Source of the DNA: Platerodrilus igneus
Lineage: Eukaryota > Arthropoda > Insecta > Coleoptera > Lycidae
Direction of reading: 5' to 3'
DNA: 64,000 bases
NCBI GenBank assembly: GCA_036346225.1
Contig: JARFIW010000139.1
Span: 6,386,001 to 6,450,000, forward strand
Shown: positions 34,976 to 48,720 of the stretch, piece after piece
How positions within the stretch are numbered: the first letter of the stretch is position 1
How the letters are laid out: the number at the start of each line of letters is the position of its first letter
Notes under the pieces: model-generated
What the model saw: only the letters and a program-made list of their open reading frames with translations
What the model was told of the DNA's origin: nothing
The model's database searches: none
Program-made: the position numbers and the translations under genes

Positions 34976-36102
34976 GAAGAAGCTGGGTCTCACACCTACT
35001 TGGCAAATGTTTTATACTTTTGTTTAACAGAATGCTACTTCATCGCATGTTTATCCTAATCTCTACTTAAGCTACTTAATTCCAACGTTGGATATAAGCA
35101 AACAAGTTTGCAAAATTATTGTTTTGATAAAGTAAGCAGTATTTTAAAAAATAATCTTTTTTAATTAAAAATAAGTTGGAGTCACTAAATTATTTTCTTA
35201 GGTCGATGTGAAGTAATCCACCTGTTGGCGGTTTTCAAGTACTAACCTATCCACATAAACTGCTTGAATTTCCAAAATAATTAAAAATAAAAATCATTTA
35301 CATAAGCCGGGCTTGTTTTCGATAGACGTATGCGACATTACACAAATAAATAATAACAAAACTACTAACATGGACATTTGTTGTGAAATTTTTTTCTATA
35401 TATTTGTCTTATTAGAGAGTATGTATTGCATAGGGTTTGGCTATTTCGAAACGTTATTATGTAATTTCAAAAATTGCTAAATTTTAGATATTTTGGAAAT
35501 GAATAAGATATACTGAAAAACAAAGATTGAAAAATGAAAAAATTAGATTTGAAACAAGTTGCAAAAAGGGTTCATTTAAAATGTTTTGAATTGCGGAAAC
35601 AGGATAATACGTATAATGATGTATTTAAATGTTCAACATAAAGAAACGGAAGAGGCAAATATTAAGCTTTATCTAATAGTAACACTAAGTTTATTCTTTT
35701 TAAATTGCACATTATACTAAACATTTATGTTAGTTGGTTGTTCTTGAATATGCGCAAAATAACTATTTGTGTTTGTTTAGTTTACTTCGCCCCATTTTTA
35801 TAGCTACTACTGCCTTCGGGAGTCTAAAACTATCATATCTGGCAACTGATAATTTTATCCTTTCTAGTATAGTATTGTACCTTATCTAATGTGTTACCAC
35901 ATATTGAGAAAGATTTGTCTGAATACGATTCACGAGATGTGTCAAACATTGAGGGTAACCAGATTCTGAAATAATAAGATTTAATTACTGACGACTTAGT
36001 AGGCACTTTTTGCGATGAACATCTCTCCAACAGTCAGAAGATTAAACCTTCAATAGGATTTCAGAAATATCGTTTGTGCCATTTTTGTATGTAATTGGCA
36101 AT

Positions 36103-36365
36103 GGACAGTTTCGTGGCTTAATTGGTTAGCGTGCGACTACTAAGCCCAATGTTCCTTATTCAAGTCCCGATGCAGACCGCTTGGAAAATGTCAGGCAAAC
36201 ATTTTTCACAAAAGTACGCCTTCGTTTGGATGATAGGTAAATGTCGATCCCGTGTGTGGGTGTTGTCACGCATGTTAAAGAACCCTAACGTACTTGGAAT
36301 AATAAGGGTTCGGCAAAATTCAAAATTTTCAGTTAAAAAACTCCTTCCTGGCCTATGTATGTTGT
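36103..36365 (+). mobile_element. tRNA-derived SINE, copy 1
   Basis: The head GTGGCTTAATTGGTTAGCGTG resembles a tRNA 5' half with A box; TTCAAGTCCCGATGC gives a B-box region. The body carries CGCTTGGAAAATGTCAGG, ACGCCTTCGTTTGGATGA, TAAATGTCGATCCCGTGTGTG, CACGCATGTTAAAGAACCC, TTCGGCAAAATTC and CTTCCTGGCC. Copies 2 and 3 in this window share these words in the same order. Confidence 0.8.
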
Positions 36366-36499
36366 TTTTTCTAATAAGTGTGATAACTATATCGAAACAA
36401 GATAATCACGTTATCAGTTCCGCAATATTCTGGGGAAAGACTAATAACATCTATTTGTCTTGTCGAAATGTAACGAGGGACATTGACTTCAGCTCTTAA

Positions 36500-36508
36500 A
36501 ATTTTAAG

Positions 36509-36547
<39 letters not shown>

Positions 36548-36589
36548 ATATATAATATAACTAATATAAATAATATATATTATCGTGTA
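36500..36589. repeat. (TA)n microsatellite at 5' end of U8
   Basis: TA tract decaying into AATATA repeats, followed by TTATCGTGTAATTAG, a unit-type 5' end. Confidence 0.9.
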
Positions 36590-38736
36590 ATTAGTAGCTA
36601 GTTGCAAATACATTAGGGCATGAATTAAGCTTGGGGTTAGAGCAACAATTTATTAGAAAATCAAGTTAAGCAGTTAGATAATTAAGGTATTTTAAATAAT
36701 TAATTTAGAGCTTAGTCAACGTATAATAATGTAAGGTTAATTTAATTTTAGTTATATTTATTTAGGAATGAGGTAGCATAATATTTATTGTAAGATAAGA
36801 CGACAAAGAATTAAAAACAATGAGGAAATATACCACTTTCAATTTTATTTAGGTATTATACGAAAACATAAAAGCTTTGCATGTTCGTTAAACTAGGATT
36901 ATTATTTTCAAGGGTGAAACCAGAAACGTTTGAAAGCAAAATAAAAGGGGGAGATATTTCAAGATATACAAGCTTTAATATGTTACAAGAAGGAAAAGAC
37001 CGTTGGGAGTTAGCGTAGTCAATATACAACAAGGACAAAACGGAAAACACATAAGTAGGACGAAGAAGCAATATGTTTGTTAAAATATCGATTTTTAATT
37101 ATAAAGGTAGTATTGTAGGGAAGCTAGAAACAACTGTCATGGAGGTACAATGACGGAACAGAAACGTATGAATACGAGTGAGAAACAGAGATTTAATTAT
37201 GGATATAGTATAGTAATGAAACGACGAACAAACTTATTTTAGAGGGGGAAACAAAATCGATAATTTCTAGGAATAGTAGAAGCAGATGCGCATCGATTGA
37301 AAGCAAGAGAAAGAAATTGAGCGAGATGACTGGACGTTGCAGGTATACCTGCGACAAGTTTGTATTCGATAGGGCAAATATTCAGCTGGTGGAAACATGT
37401 GGAAAATAGGGTTACATGAACAAGGGAGACAAATGATGTTAGTTTGAGTTTGAAAGCGGGGATGTAGTCAGAATCGATTAACAGTTGATACTCGTTTCGC
37501 AAAATTGAAGTGACAGTAAATGGATTAATTACCAAGTATTTTAGCGTGTTTGTTATAAGAATTCAAGCTAAAGAAAGAGTCGTTAGAGCTTTTTGCGAGA
37601 ATATCGAGACGGTTAGTCAAACAATTTTCAGAAATGAAGAACGGTTGCTGCTTTTACGAATAATGCTTGTACGTTAACATTTCTACGTGCGAATTGAAAA
37701 ATAGGGAAGGTCTAGCAATGGCTATATAAACCACTTTCAAAAGGGGTGGCGCGTTCTTAATTTTTCTTCAGTCATTCGTGCTTCATCGAGTTACTTTTAG
37801 TGAAATTATGTAAGTTAGTGCAGTATGACGACAAGTCAAGCTAAAAGCTAATAAAACAAGTTAAGTGAAGAGTAAATTTTGTATGTAAGTACAAACAATT
37901 ATTATTGTGATTTTGGAATGCACGAAATTTAGTAAAACTTGGACGTATTTGATGGTGAAGGCGGCGATTTTTGGTTAATTTATTTTGGAATACGAAAAGT
38001 AAATTTTGGAAAGTGGATGCTCATGGTTTTATTGCAAGAAGAGAGTTTGGGGTAGCAGCAAGCATAGAAGGATGGTAATTTGACCGGAGCTGTTTTATGG
38101 ACTAGTGCCATACCGGACGGCATCATCTTCAAGGGCTGGTTGGCGGGAATGTTTGGAGAATAGTTACCAGGTATGCCATTGTTTAAAAACATGGTGTGGT
38201 GAATATTTTCCATGGTTTTTTTAATTTGTTTTTGTGCTTTTGAGTGTTTCGTATTTGATATATTTAATGAACTGAAAATTTATAAGACGAGATGAAAACG
38301 AAATTTATTTTGGTAGTCAAGAATAACTAATTTACAGATAACGAGGCTATATTGTAAAGAAGTATAGGGGGCTTATTTTATCTTTTTTTGTAGTGCGGTA
38401 AATTTGCACTCATATTTAACGAGTTTTACTATAAGCACATGATAAGACAAAAGGATTAACGTAACATATGAGGACCGCTCTCGTACTTTAATAAAGTATT
38501 TGTTTGAATAAGGTTATCAAATTAAAATTCTTTTGAAAATGAAATTGTGAACATTACCAATAATACGAATGTACATTAGGAAAGGTGTTTTGAAATTGTA
38601 ATATGTATTTCATGTAAATAGGGTGTGGTGTATTTTGTGATTTGCGTTATTTTGATAAGGATAAATTTCACAATATTAATGACACCCAAATTAAGGGCGC
38701 CAAGTAGAGGGCCGTTTCAAAAAAAAACCTCACAAC
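36590..38736 (+). mobile_element. TA-bounded unit U8
   Basis: 2.15 kb, plus orientation. It starts TTATCGTGTAATTAGTAG and ends CCTCACAACAA. A good TATA box (TATATAAA, 37733-37740) is followed about 30 nt later by the initiator-like TTCAGTCATTCG, and 437 nt later by a donor-like TACCAG|GTATGC (38165-38176). These spacings match U3 and U7. No GAGCTAGCC box was found near the 3' end. The minus-strand ORF at 37980-38213 overlaps the exon-like part and has no recognised similarity. Confidence 0.55.
37733..37740 (+). promoter_or_regulatory. Candidate TATA box of U8
   Basis: TATATAAA with an initiator-like TCAGTCATTCG downstream, the most convincing promoter-like configuration among the units. Confidence 0.45.
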
Positions 38737-38756
38737 AATATATATGTATATATATA
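38737..38756. repeat. Short (TA)n tract between U8 and U9
   Basis: TA tract with one TG, only about 20 bp, between CACAACAA and GCTATGATAATAGGG; U8 and U9 are head to tail. Confidence 0.9.
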
Positions 38757-40656
38757 GCTATGATAATAGGGTTATTTAAGGGTATATAAGGTCACAGGGG
38801 AGGTATACTTCATATAAACAATACAAAAATCAAGAAAACTAAACATTTAAATGCAAAAAGCAAATACCAGACACCCTGTATAAAATCAACAACTAACTAC
38901 AGTTAATGAAAGGACGCTGATTCTTTAATAATTTAACTACATTTAGTAAAATAGATAACCCTGGACGCAACCCAATTCATTTTAAAAACATTAATACATT
39001 TATAAACTTTAAACAAATGCAAATTAGGCGTATCCAAAGTAAAACAAACGCGAAACAAATCTTTTTCAAACTCGACGCATTAGCGCAAGAAAATAATTAA
39101 TGCATGCTTATAATACACAGGCCTTTCAAAACAAGCATATTTCATAACGCAAGAAGTCAATAAACGCACCTAATCTACATCATCTGTTAAAGAATTCTAT
39201 TATAAAATTTAGCCTACGTGATGTTTTAAATGTAGGAATCGCCACAATTCAAATAAAACCTAGCATATTAGGTAAACAAAATATGGAACCATACGTTTTG
39301 GCGTACGTGCAAAATTAAATATAATAGCTCATAAATTTCGGTGCAAAACTACAATTACGTGATGTTAAAAAGTACAAAGTACCATTGGCGAACGAAATCC
39401 ATAATACTAAGTTTTGGGTCTACGTGATTTTTGGAGCGTCTGAACAATACATATAGTAAGTAACTCCAAATAAAACCCAACCGGCTGCATGATAGCGCAG
39501 GGCAACGCCTCGCCATGGCCAAATTATAAGATAACAAGCGGTCAACAAATGACAGCACGTGGAAGTGTCTGTTATATAGTTCACCTAAATTCATAAAAAT
39601 TCATTGATTCCTTAACCAAAACACAAACTGTACTAACGGAAATAAAAGTATTACGTAAAGTTCAATTGTGAAGTTAAACAAAAATTTATGAGTGAAAGTC
39701 ACAGTAATTAAAATTTGAAGTGAAGGATACAGTTAGGCGTGCGTTCCAACATACGAGTGCATAATAAATCCGCCGTTTGCATAAAACGTAAGTCTAAATT
39801 TGATTTAGTAATAAACAAACCTTTACAATTTATTAATTAGGGCACTAAATAATTCAATAAAAAATCTAACTAAGTACAGACGTAAAACTACAATACTCTA
39901 AGTATTAAATACAATAAATGAGGAAAATCTAATTCAAGACGTAAAGATTACAACTAAAGCTTAAAGCAACACGAAGTCACTGGTTAGCAACACGCTGTGA
40001 AGAGGCAGTTAGAAGCATTGGGATGCACGCACAGCTACGGACTCACAACTTGGAATCCACCAATCTAGCAACTGATTCGAACCAGGAAATCAATCGGAAA
40101 AACACCAGGCTAGCATTTATGTTTCAACTAATAGCATAAATCTTATTTTTGAATATTTGAAACTTACATGTACTTAAATATTTTGTGTAAATAATCATCA
40201 AAAAAATTTTTAACACGTAAAAAATACGTTAAAAGGGAAAGGTTCATTGAACGTTGAACGATACATTAATTATAATTTTTGCTGGATTTACTTGATTAAA
40301 AAGAGGTTATAATTTTGTAAACAGCAAATTGAATATTTATTTTTACTTTGATTCAAAGGTTTTAAATAGCAAATGATATTATAAAGGTTGTTGAGGTGTA
40401 AATTGTACATATTTCTTAAAAATTTTGGTGAATTTTATTTATCTTATTCAGGTATGAAACTCAAAGAGGGAAGGGTGTAAACATTCTGTGTTATCATATT
40501 GTCGTTCACTCTGTGTAGAATATAACTGAGCTAGCCGAGGCATAAATTTAATTATGGGAATTTAAAAATTATTCTAGATTATTTAGAGGCACAGAGAGGT
40601 GGCGGTTAGCAAGGTAAATGAGCGTTATATACACCAGGCAAGCGGCGATATCGTAG

Positions 40657-40658
<2 letters not shown>
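38757..40658 (+). mobile_element. TA-bounded unit U9 (subfamily B)
   Basis: 1.9 kb, plus orientation. The 5' end GCTATGATAATAGGGTTATTTAAGGG parallels U6 and U2. Landmarks are CTACGTGA motifs (39213, 39420), a weak TATA-like TTATATAG (39573), CACCAG|GCTAGC at the donor position (40104-40114; GC instead of GT), TTTTTGCTGGATT (about 40277), CTGAGCTAGCCGAGG (40526-40540) and the 3' end ATCGTAGCAA. Shares subfamily features with U2 and U12. Confidence 0.6.

Positions 40659-40695
<37 letters not shown>
40659..40695. repeat. (TA)n microsatellite between U9 and U10
   Basis: TA tract after GTAGCAA; the right flank ATATGAGATTTTTT lacks the TTGC motif. Confidence 0.95.
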
Positions 40696-40697
<2 letters not shown>

Positions 40698-43600
40698 GAG
40701 ATTTTTTATTCTATTTATAGGTGTGGACTTTAAGCCTACTTATATCACACTCATGTATAAATAACAGAAATTTTTATTACTAAAAGACGATTTTAGAATA
40801 CTAATCAAATTGAATAATCGTTTATTCTGTAGTTCTTTATAAATACTTGCAATTGAGGATTTAAAATCACAGCTATATATTTATAAACGAAAGTAATGCT
40901 ATAATTTTATTGTGAATAAAATTAAAGCTACAAATATTAACGTCAAAGCTAGCTGAACTTTTGTGTAATTGATATAAACACATATTATTTTCTATCTAAC
41001 TTAGGTATTTTGATAGGTTATTACTTTATTACATTTTGTAGATTAATATTATGTGATTCATTTTCTTCGATAAGTGTCGGCATGTGAATATAAATTTGTT
41101 GTTTACTTTTTTATTGCCGCTAGACCCGTTATTGCATTGTTAAAAGTTCTTTCATGATTTCTACTTCTGGTATCTTCTGCATTTAGGACTGCCCTAGGAA
41201 ACCTCAAAGATAATCGAAATCAGCTGCTCCTAGTCTTAAAACGAATTCCGCAACGGCAGTACTTTCAGCTCTGCCCAAGCACTTATATCACCCCTCCCAC
41301 TTAGTTAGTCAGCACTTGTACTCTTTTGTTTATAGTAGAGGTTGAAGTTAATTCACCGAACCTCTCTGTAAAATACTGCACCGATTTCTGAACTTAAACT
41401 GTCACAAATTTATTTTACATAAGGAAAAATCAAACTGGAGGTGGCGAGGTGGCATATTTCCACCTTTGTCTATGCTATATCCTTGATCTAATACCGTTTC
41501 ACCAATAGTTAAAGGGTGATTCATTCCCTTTATGAAATACTGCACTGATTTCTGAACTGAAACTGTCACAAATTTATTTTATATAAGGAAAAATTAACCT
41601 GGAGGTGGCGAGATGGCATATTTCCATGTTTCTCTATGCTGTCTGCTTGATTTAACGCAGTTTCACCAATGGTGAAAGGGCGATTCATTTTTTCTCTTAT
41701 TATCTGTAGAACCTTGTTGAACAACTATTCAAGAAAAAACAGTTTTCAGAAACTATAGAAAACCTACAACAATGATATCCAGAAACCGTTTTATTTTATT
41801 AATATAGGACATGCATCCACTAGTAGCACCGGACATTAATGTGTCGTCGATAAAAACAACCATTGAATGAATGATCTCTGCATTAGATAAACACAAGTTA
41901 AACAGAACTTGCAAGCGACAATACAATTAAAAATAAATCTTCAAGAGCGATTAACAAATCTTTATACCTGGACAGTTAACAAGCACATACAAATTGAACG
42001 AACTATTCGATTAGATGCGTGTGCCATTTTACTTCCTTATTAGTGAAACCTATCTGTTTAAGAACAAATTTAAATACTAGGGTATAAAATGCCTTCATCA
42101 ATTTTTCTGGAAGTTTACGTTAGTATGATTGTGTAAACATAGATTATACGAGATCGAACTTCGCATTACACTCCAAATTGTTTTTTAATGCAAATCTGAG
42201 CTATAAGGAAACAAGGAATTCTAACATTATTTGACGCCTACTTAGATTTGTTTGTTGTAAGAAATTGATAGTTTCATTTGTTTCCACTTGCATGTAATTA
42301 TGTTTTTAACTTTCTAGACGAATGGGTGCATTTACACACTTAATTAAGTAAAACATTAAACCCTAATACATTCAACAGACGCATGAATCTGCTTTAGGTT
42401 GGTAAAAATTATTTTCGGAACACCTTAAGAATTAATATACCGTTTAAAGCTTAAAGTAGTAAATTAATAGAAAAGTATAACGATGGTATTACTGCACCCA
42501 GGTCTATAAAGTAAGCTATAAAAGAATAATACTTCCTACGTAGAAATCTCGAAAATTTTGATAAAAACCATTAAGTTACTGTGCCGACGCAACCAATACA
42601 TTCGAATAAAATATGTACATATAGTGAGGGTTTATTAACAATAAACGACAAAAATGAGCGCCAAAAAACAAGACAAAAAGAGAGCAAAGTATTTATAAAA
42701 CAACATTTAAATTACTACACTATACAGAAGCAGTCTGGAAAGTAGAAATAAAACACAACTTAAATAGCGGAACGTAGAAAAGAAAAAAGTACATATGCTT
42801 TATAAGGTACAAAGGAAAAAGAATAATTAAAATGGGAAGCAGGAAATAGCTAACCATAATTGGTTTATGCAGGCAAATTTCATGAAAGTAGAATTTGAAG
42901 AACAGCAAATGTGTTTGCGTGCACCTGTACGCGTATATATTGATGTGATTAAAGATCATGAAGAGATGACATTGCATCACCTCATAATATTCCATGTCGT
43001 AAACCCGAGCAAATTCGAGAAAATTCAAGAGAAAGCCTAATTATTTAGATATGGAAAATATTTGTGAAATGCGCGCATAAAGAAATGTATTAGTGTATAA
43101 AACCCGTGATAATCACAGTTTTCATACCTAATTACATAATTTATTAACAAAAGTGTTTACGTTCAATGGAAACAAGTGTTTTTAGGAGAGTTTCATACAC
43201 ATTATATTATGGAAATATTGTATTTAGAGAAGAACTCAATTGTGTATAAAATACGTGCATATGCAAGGACATATTTTAAAAGATTTTCATTTGTAATTAA
43301 TAAAAGGATCGTGTTCAAAGTTTACATGGAAAGGAATTTTTATTTAATAACAAATGTACGTTAGTATTTCGACGAAAGCGCATTGATTAAGTTTAAAATA
43401 ATAAATTTCATTATAAAAGTGCGTTAGTATGAATAATTTAAAAGCGTGTTCAATAACCGTATTCAAGTACAATTAATGCTAAAATAAACAATAAAGAACT
43501 TTAAATTTGTAGAAGCGATAAGATACGATAGGTTCAATTATAATATAATTTAAGGCGGTTAAAGCAAAATACTCTTGAATATTGATAGAATAAGTAAACG

Positions 43601-44925
43601 AGATCAATTATTATATAGCGTGAAGCTAGTTAAATAAATCTTTGAATGCTGAATGACATCTTCTAAGAACAGACTATTTCGAACATAGAAACAACTAGAT
43701 TTAGCGCGAGATTTCTAGAAATCGTTGTCAGAAGAAGCTCACCTTTAAAAGGCAATGAATGTCGAATAGAAAAGACATTACTGATTCAAATGCCACGTTG
43801 CTAATTATATGATACGTTACGTAGTTAAATCTCAATCTAACATGTATTGTATTTAGTAGTGAAAATTATTATGGAAGATAGACGATTTTATTAAAATAGC
43901 CGAAGTCGAAGTGATTGTGATACTCAGAAGTGAGTAGGTTATTTGAAGTTCTTGCAATGGTTTCGAAATGTATAATAATAATTCAAAATGATTAAACTAT
44001 TGCAAGATAAGGTATCTTAATTGTAAGGAAAGCACATCTGATTGGAATGGTATTTTTAATGGTATCTAATGGTATTTAATGGTATTTTAAAACGATTTGA
44101 ACGATTTTTGAGTAGGAATTGATAATTACGTTTTGGTAAAAGGCAACAATAAGTAGATTTTTCGATTATAAAATAATAACATCTTGTTTAAATTCCTGAA
44201 AGACTCATATAAAGCAGTTGGTTAAGATTCTTTATGTGCAAGTCTTTGAGTGAGAGTTGCATAAACAGTTTGGTTATTTGATTAGAAGAGTAGGCAAGTT
44301 CTCGGTAGACGTGTTTTCGCCAGTATATAAGGAAATAACTGAACCTAACTGATCAGTATGTTTAAATATGATTTTTTTAAGGTGAAGGTTATTACATTAA
44401 ATGACTTATTTTGATAAATTTTGTAGACAATAAGATTTAATTAGTGAGTTGTCTATGAATGAAAAGTATGCGATTAAGATTTATGAGTGATCATCCTAGT
44501 TCTAAAGAGAGATTTTTGACTCTATTTTTAGTATAAATAAGTGATTATCCAGAAGTAATTTTTTTGTTATATTTAAGATATTGTTCGTAAGGCAAAGCTG
44601 TTGTGGAGATATTGAACCTTGTATTTAGTATATAAGACTTGTGATGAGAGAAAGTTGTTTTTCTAGATGTTATATTTAAGATGTTGTTTGTAAGAAAATG
44701 CCGTTTTGGATGTGGTAATTAGCATTTTGATAGATTGCTTGTATAAGAATATTTCGTTTCATTATTATAAATCTGATGTATGATTCTAGTGGTTTTATTT
44801 GAAGAGAGCTAGCAAAAATAATTAGACAGCGGGCAAATTTGAAGCATTCTCAGAATCAATCTTTTATTCAGGCTCGTTTAGAATCAATCCTAGCAATATT
44901 TATAAAGACGCGAGCAATTCACAGC
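40696..44925 (+). mobile_element. Long TA-bounded interval U10 (composite or eroded)
   Basis: 4.2 kb, about twice the normal unit length. The 3' end is unit-like in plus orientation: AGAGAGCTAGC (44804-44813), then ATTCACAGCGA before the TA tract. A TATA-like TATAAAAC (43096) followed by ATCACAGTTTTCA lies inside. A 164-bp tandem duplication (41371-41698) sits in the left half. Probably two units or a unit plus other insertions; no internal boundary could be placed. Confidence 0.35.
41371..41698. repeat. 164-bp tandem duplication (2 copies)
   Basis: Both copies begin AAATACTGCAC(C/T)GATTTCTG and contain ACTGTCACAAATTTATTTTA, TGGAGGTGGCGAG(G/A)TGGCA, TTTCACCAAT and GG(G/C)GATTCATT, with scattered differences. 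No ORF spans them. Confidence 0.85.
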
Positions 44926-45027
<102 letters not shown>

Positions 45028-47026
45028 AAAGGTATGTATGCACTACATAGAAGTATAAAAACTTAAAAAAATGTTTAAAATAAGTCAAAAACAGAAACAA
45101 AGTAATTAAGTTTTGCTATAAATGAAAGAATAGATAAATTGGAGCAGGGTACATATTCTAAGAAGCCTAGAAAACTAGTTGAACAGATGTGTAAGTAATA
45201 TCGATATCTACAATTTCTGTAAAAACTGAAATTTTTGGAAAAACATAAAGGAATGAAAGCATGCAGTTTGCAATAGCATGAAATAAATGCATCGAAACGG
45301 ATAGAAAAGAAATGGAAAATAGATGGATTTCGGTATAGGAACCAGAGTAATAATTTAAAACATTTTGATAAGTATAAGTGAAGTGCAATTTTTACATGTG
45401 CAATAAGCGGAAGAAACAAATGTTTGTAAAGTAAAATACTACGAAATGCTAATATTATCAAGAAATGTAAAAATGTTTATAAACAAAAGCATTCTCATTA
45501 AATAGGAAGGTCACAGTATTAAATAAAAAATATGTTTATAAAGTAATGGAATGCAGCTTAGCTGAAAGAAACACTGAAGTCTAAAATTTAAGAATTTGTC
45601 TGGAAGTTGGGCGCAACTTGGGAATAGAGAAAGCTAAAGAAACAGAAGGAGAAACATGTATGAACTGAAATGACACTTACAGTCAGAACAATTCAAGTAG
45701 CAAAATACGAAAAAGTGAATAGTTAAAACCTGCACCAACGTGTAGCAATGATTAGCTCTATCCAAAAGAAATAGTGCATACGCAAAAAAAGAAAAATGGC
45801 CACAGAATCTAATCGTAGAGTAAGAGAACAGGAAATTTAAATGATGCAGAAACTGTAAATAGATCTAAAAGATATTATCAGAAGAAGTATAGATGAAAAC
45901 AAAAAAATTCAATACACGTGAGATAGCTTATAAACAACGGAAATTCATTGAAATAGATGAAACAAGTATGATATTTATAAGTACGCTAATAATATCTAAA
46001 AACAACAAAAGCCTAGAAAATGAAAGCAGTGAACGAAACGAGAAAATATTACAAAAGACTAACCATGATTAAATTGTAAAGGTAGAATACATAAAAACAT
46101 TGCAACCATTGCAACATGCACAAGATAGTACAGGAGCACAAACACATAAATAGTATTTGGGAATAAAAGGGAAAAAATAACTACCTATAGTTAAGTTACC
46201 AACTAATGAAAACAACATAAAGTTCGCGCAAATACTACAAATAAAGCAGTATCTGACGAAGTTCTATTTCTTTAACTGCTTTACATGCATTTTTTTATAG
46301 AACAATATTGATAAAAAATTATAAATAATTGTGCCTATGATTTTGGAATGGTTAGTAAGGTAGAAATAAATAAAGACAGATTAGAGGTAGATACATAAAA
46401 AGGATAGTTAAAAGTATAGAAAAAGCAAACCTAATAACATATCAAGTTAATAATAGGAACAAAAGGCAAAAGAATTCTTTTAAAAATTGAAAACAAGCCA
46501 TTGCAAATAACTTATAGAAACTAAGGATAGGATAACGAACGGGTACAATTCTAAAGTTGAAAAACTTATCTGTTTAAGAACAAAAGCGAATGTATACAAT
46601 TCCTGTTCCACCTGCATAAAATTATATATTTAATTTTTTTGACGAGTGGGCGCATTTACATGCTTATATAAATTAAATATTAAATCCTAATAAACTTAAC
46701 CGATGCCCGAATAAACATTCAACATTCAAATACCATTTAGGACAAAACAAAGTAAACTAATAGAGAAGTTTAGTAATAATGCACCCGCAGCTCTGATAAT
46801 ATATCAGTTTCAAATTACAAAAAGATACTTCGGGCGAAGAAAACTACAAAATAGTACTATTCTGATGATTGTATTAAAAAGAGTATAAAGTAAATGTATC
46901 AACTTAAACAATAAATCTAACTCGCAAAATAAACAAAGACTAAAAACAAATTAATAACTTACAAGTACAAGAAAGCATAAAATATACAAAATTATGATTG
47001 GCATAAACGAGAAGGAATAACACAAA

Positions 47027-47027
<1 letters not shown>
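45028..47027. other. TA-bounded interval U11, no gene recognised
   Basis: 2.0 kb between two TA tracts, the right length for a unit, but none of the landmarks (TTGC end, TATA, donor, GAGCTAGCC) could be found. It is A-rich on the plus strand. Minus-strand ORFs at 45075-45461 are Phe/Leu-rich products of that skew and match nothing I know. Confidence 0.3.

Positions 47028-47062
<35 letters not shown>
47028..47062. repeat. (TA)n microsatellite before U12
   Basis: TA tract between ACAAATC and ATTGCGAAG. Confidence 0.95.
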
Positions 47063-47065
<3 letters not shown>

Positions 47066-47680
47066 GCGAAGACACTGTATATGAAAAATATTTGATTAAA
47101 AGCATGAGAAAAAAGCTCCTTTAGTAATAATCCGATACCATTTAATTAGAATAGTAATGTGTGCGTCGTATAATATGTTTAAGTATAATTTACGAGTAAA
47201 GATAAGATTTTAGAAGCAACTAATTGCAGCAAATAAAATTATCGGGAAACATAGATAAATTGGCATTTGAAATATTTAATTATTACGTCGAAAATATCAA
47301 CGCATCCATATGCAAACGCATCTTAATACGTCACTAAATTACGTGACTGAGAAAGCATTTCGTCGAAGAATTTGAGAAAATACCGAGTTCTGCCAGATAA
47401 GGCAAAGTACAAGCCTTGATCAATAAACACGCCAATGAAAACGATTGGTGAGAAGGGCTTATAAATACAATAGGAAATGAATAAACATTTAGTTCATATT
47501 TAACCAGGCACAAAGTATGTTTAAAATGCAGTAGAAAATTACATAATTAATTAGTGAAACCAAATTGAGAATAAGTAAAATTTTAAAGTGAGACATTGTG
47601 CGACGAAAATAAGCCGATCTACGAATAGGCGTAAGTTCAACAATTAATTAAATTTATTTTTAATATTTAACAAAACAGGG

Positions 47681-47803
47681 CTTCTTTTATTGGGACGGCT
47701 TTTGTTGAGACTTCTTTTATTGGGACAGCTTTTGCTGATGCCATCTTATTGAGGCGGCATTTTGTTGATGCCATTTTGGGTTGTGACGGCTTATGTTGAG
47801 TCG
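47681..47803. repeat. 30-bp minisatellite, four copies
   Basis: Copies start at 47681, 47711, 47741 and 47771 with exact 30-bp spacing. The pattern is roughly CTTCTTTTATTGGGACGGCT followed by TTTGTTGAGA, drifting to CCATTTTGGGTTGTGACGGC. It lies between the TATA-like and donor-like sites of U12. Confidence 0.85.
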
Positions 47804-48344
47804 ATGTTCATGTCGAGATTTAAGCCTTAACGCAAATCTAAAAATACGTCTAAAGGAAATGTACCAGAAATCAAAAGTGGATAATTCTGGCCAATAAGTA
47901 AAACGGACACAACAAGAGATGAGACTACAGATAGTATGAGGGAACTACAGTGACCATTCCAGGTTAGCAATTTTTAAAAATTTTATCTTTTAAAGACGGT
48001 TTCTAATTTAATATTTGTTATACATTATGTATCTGTAAAAGTCGTCAAAAAGGTCATTTAAAAATATGAAAACAGAGAAAAGCATTTTAGAACGTTCGAA
48101 GGTACTTAAGAGTGATTAAAAGATATTTTGCCGGCTTTCAGGAAAACAAATTGGTAAATATAAATATTCTATACAGGGGAAAATTTTTGAGGTTACACAA
48201 AATGGTACATATTATTAATTATTATATTATGTGATTTTGAACGGCTTTATTTGAATCCATTTAAAAAGTAAAAATAAGATTTATTAGGAAGTAGAGTGTT
48301 CAATGAGCTAGTCGTTGTAAACAAACAAATAAAATACAACGTAC

Positions 48345-48720
48345 AACATTGGGGCTTAAGGGAAATAAAGTAAATATCATATCAAATAAAAACTCAAATC
48401 AAATAAAAAATCATAACAATAAAAGGGACACACCATCGTTCGGGCTTAATAAGGCTACTTCATAGCAATAAAAAGAACACACCAACGTAGGGGCTAAATC
48501 ATAGCAATAAAAATGGTACGTCCAATCGTAAAGCAAATATCATAGCAAATAAAAATAACGCACAAACGTGGAGCAAATCACAGCAATAAAAATGTCGCCC
48601 ATCGTAGGGGCTTAATAAATTTATATTATAGCAAATAAAAATTAACGACAAATTGTGGGGTTTAATAAGGGCATTTCATAGCAACAAAAATGACACCCAT
48701 CGTAGGGGCAAATTTCATAG

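Larger units (their letters stand above)
31151..36102. other. AT-rich region, no gene recognised
   Basis: No ORF above background and no recognisable protein. Two stretches, about 31180-31640 and 33610-34060, have loosely similar order and composition (a TGGAATTCTTCAGT/TGAAATTCTCCAGT start, then ACACAAAATTT, then a long AT tract) and may be old duplicates. Several TATA-like sites (32503, 34152) and a unit-type GAGCTAGCC box (33319-33327) suggest eroded TA-bounded units, but no TA tract bounds them. Confidence 0.4.

Noticed and set aside
37980..38213. 77-aa minus-strand ORF in U8 as a unit-encoded protein
   Set aside because: It runs antisense to the unit's apparent orientation, and I could not find an equivalent frame in U3 or U7.
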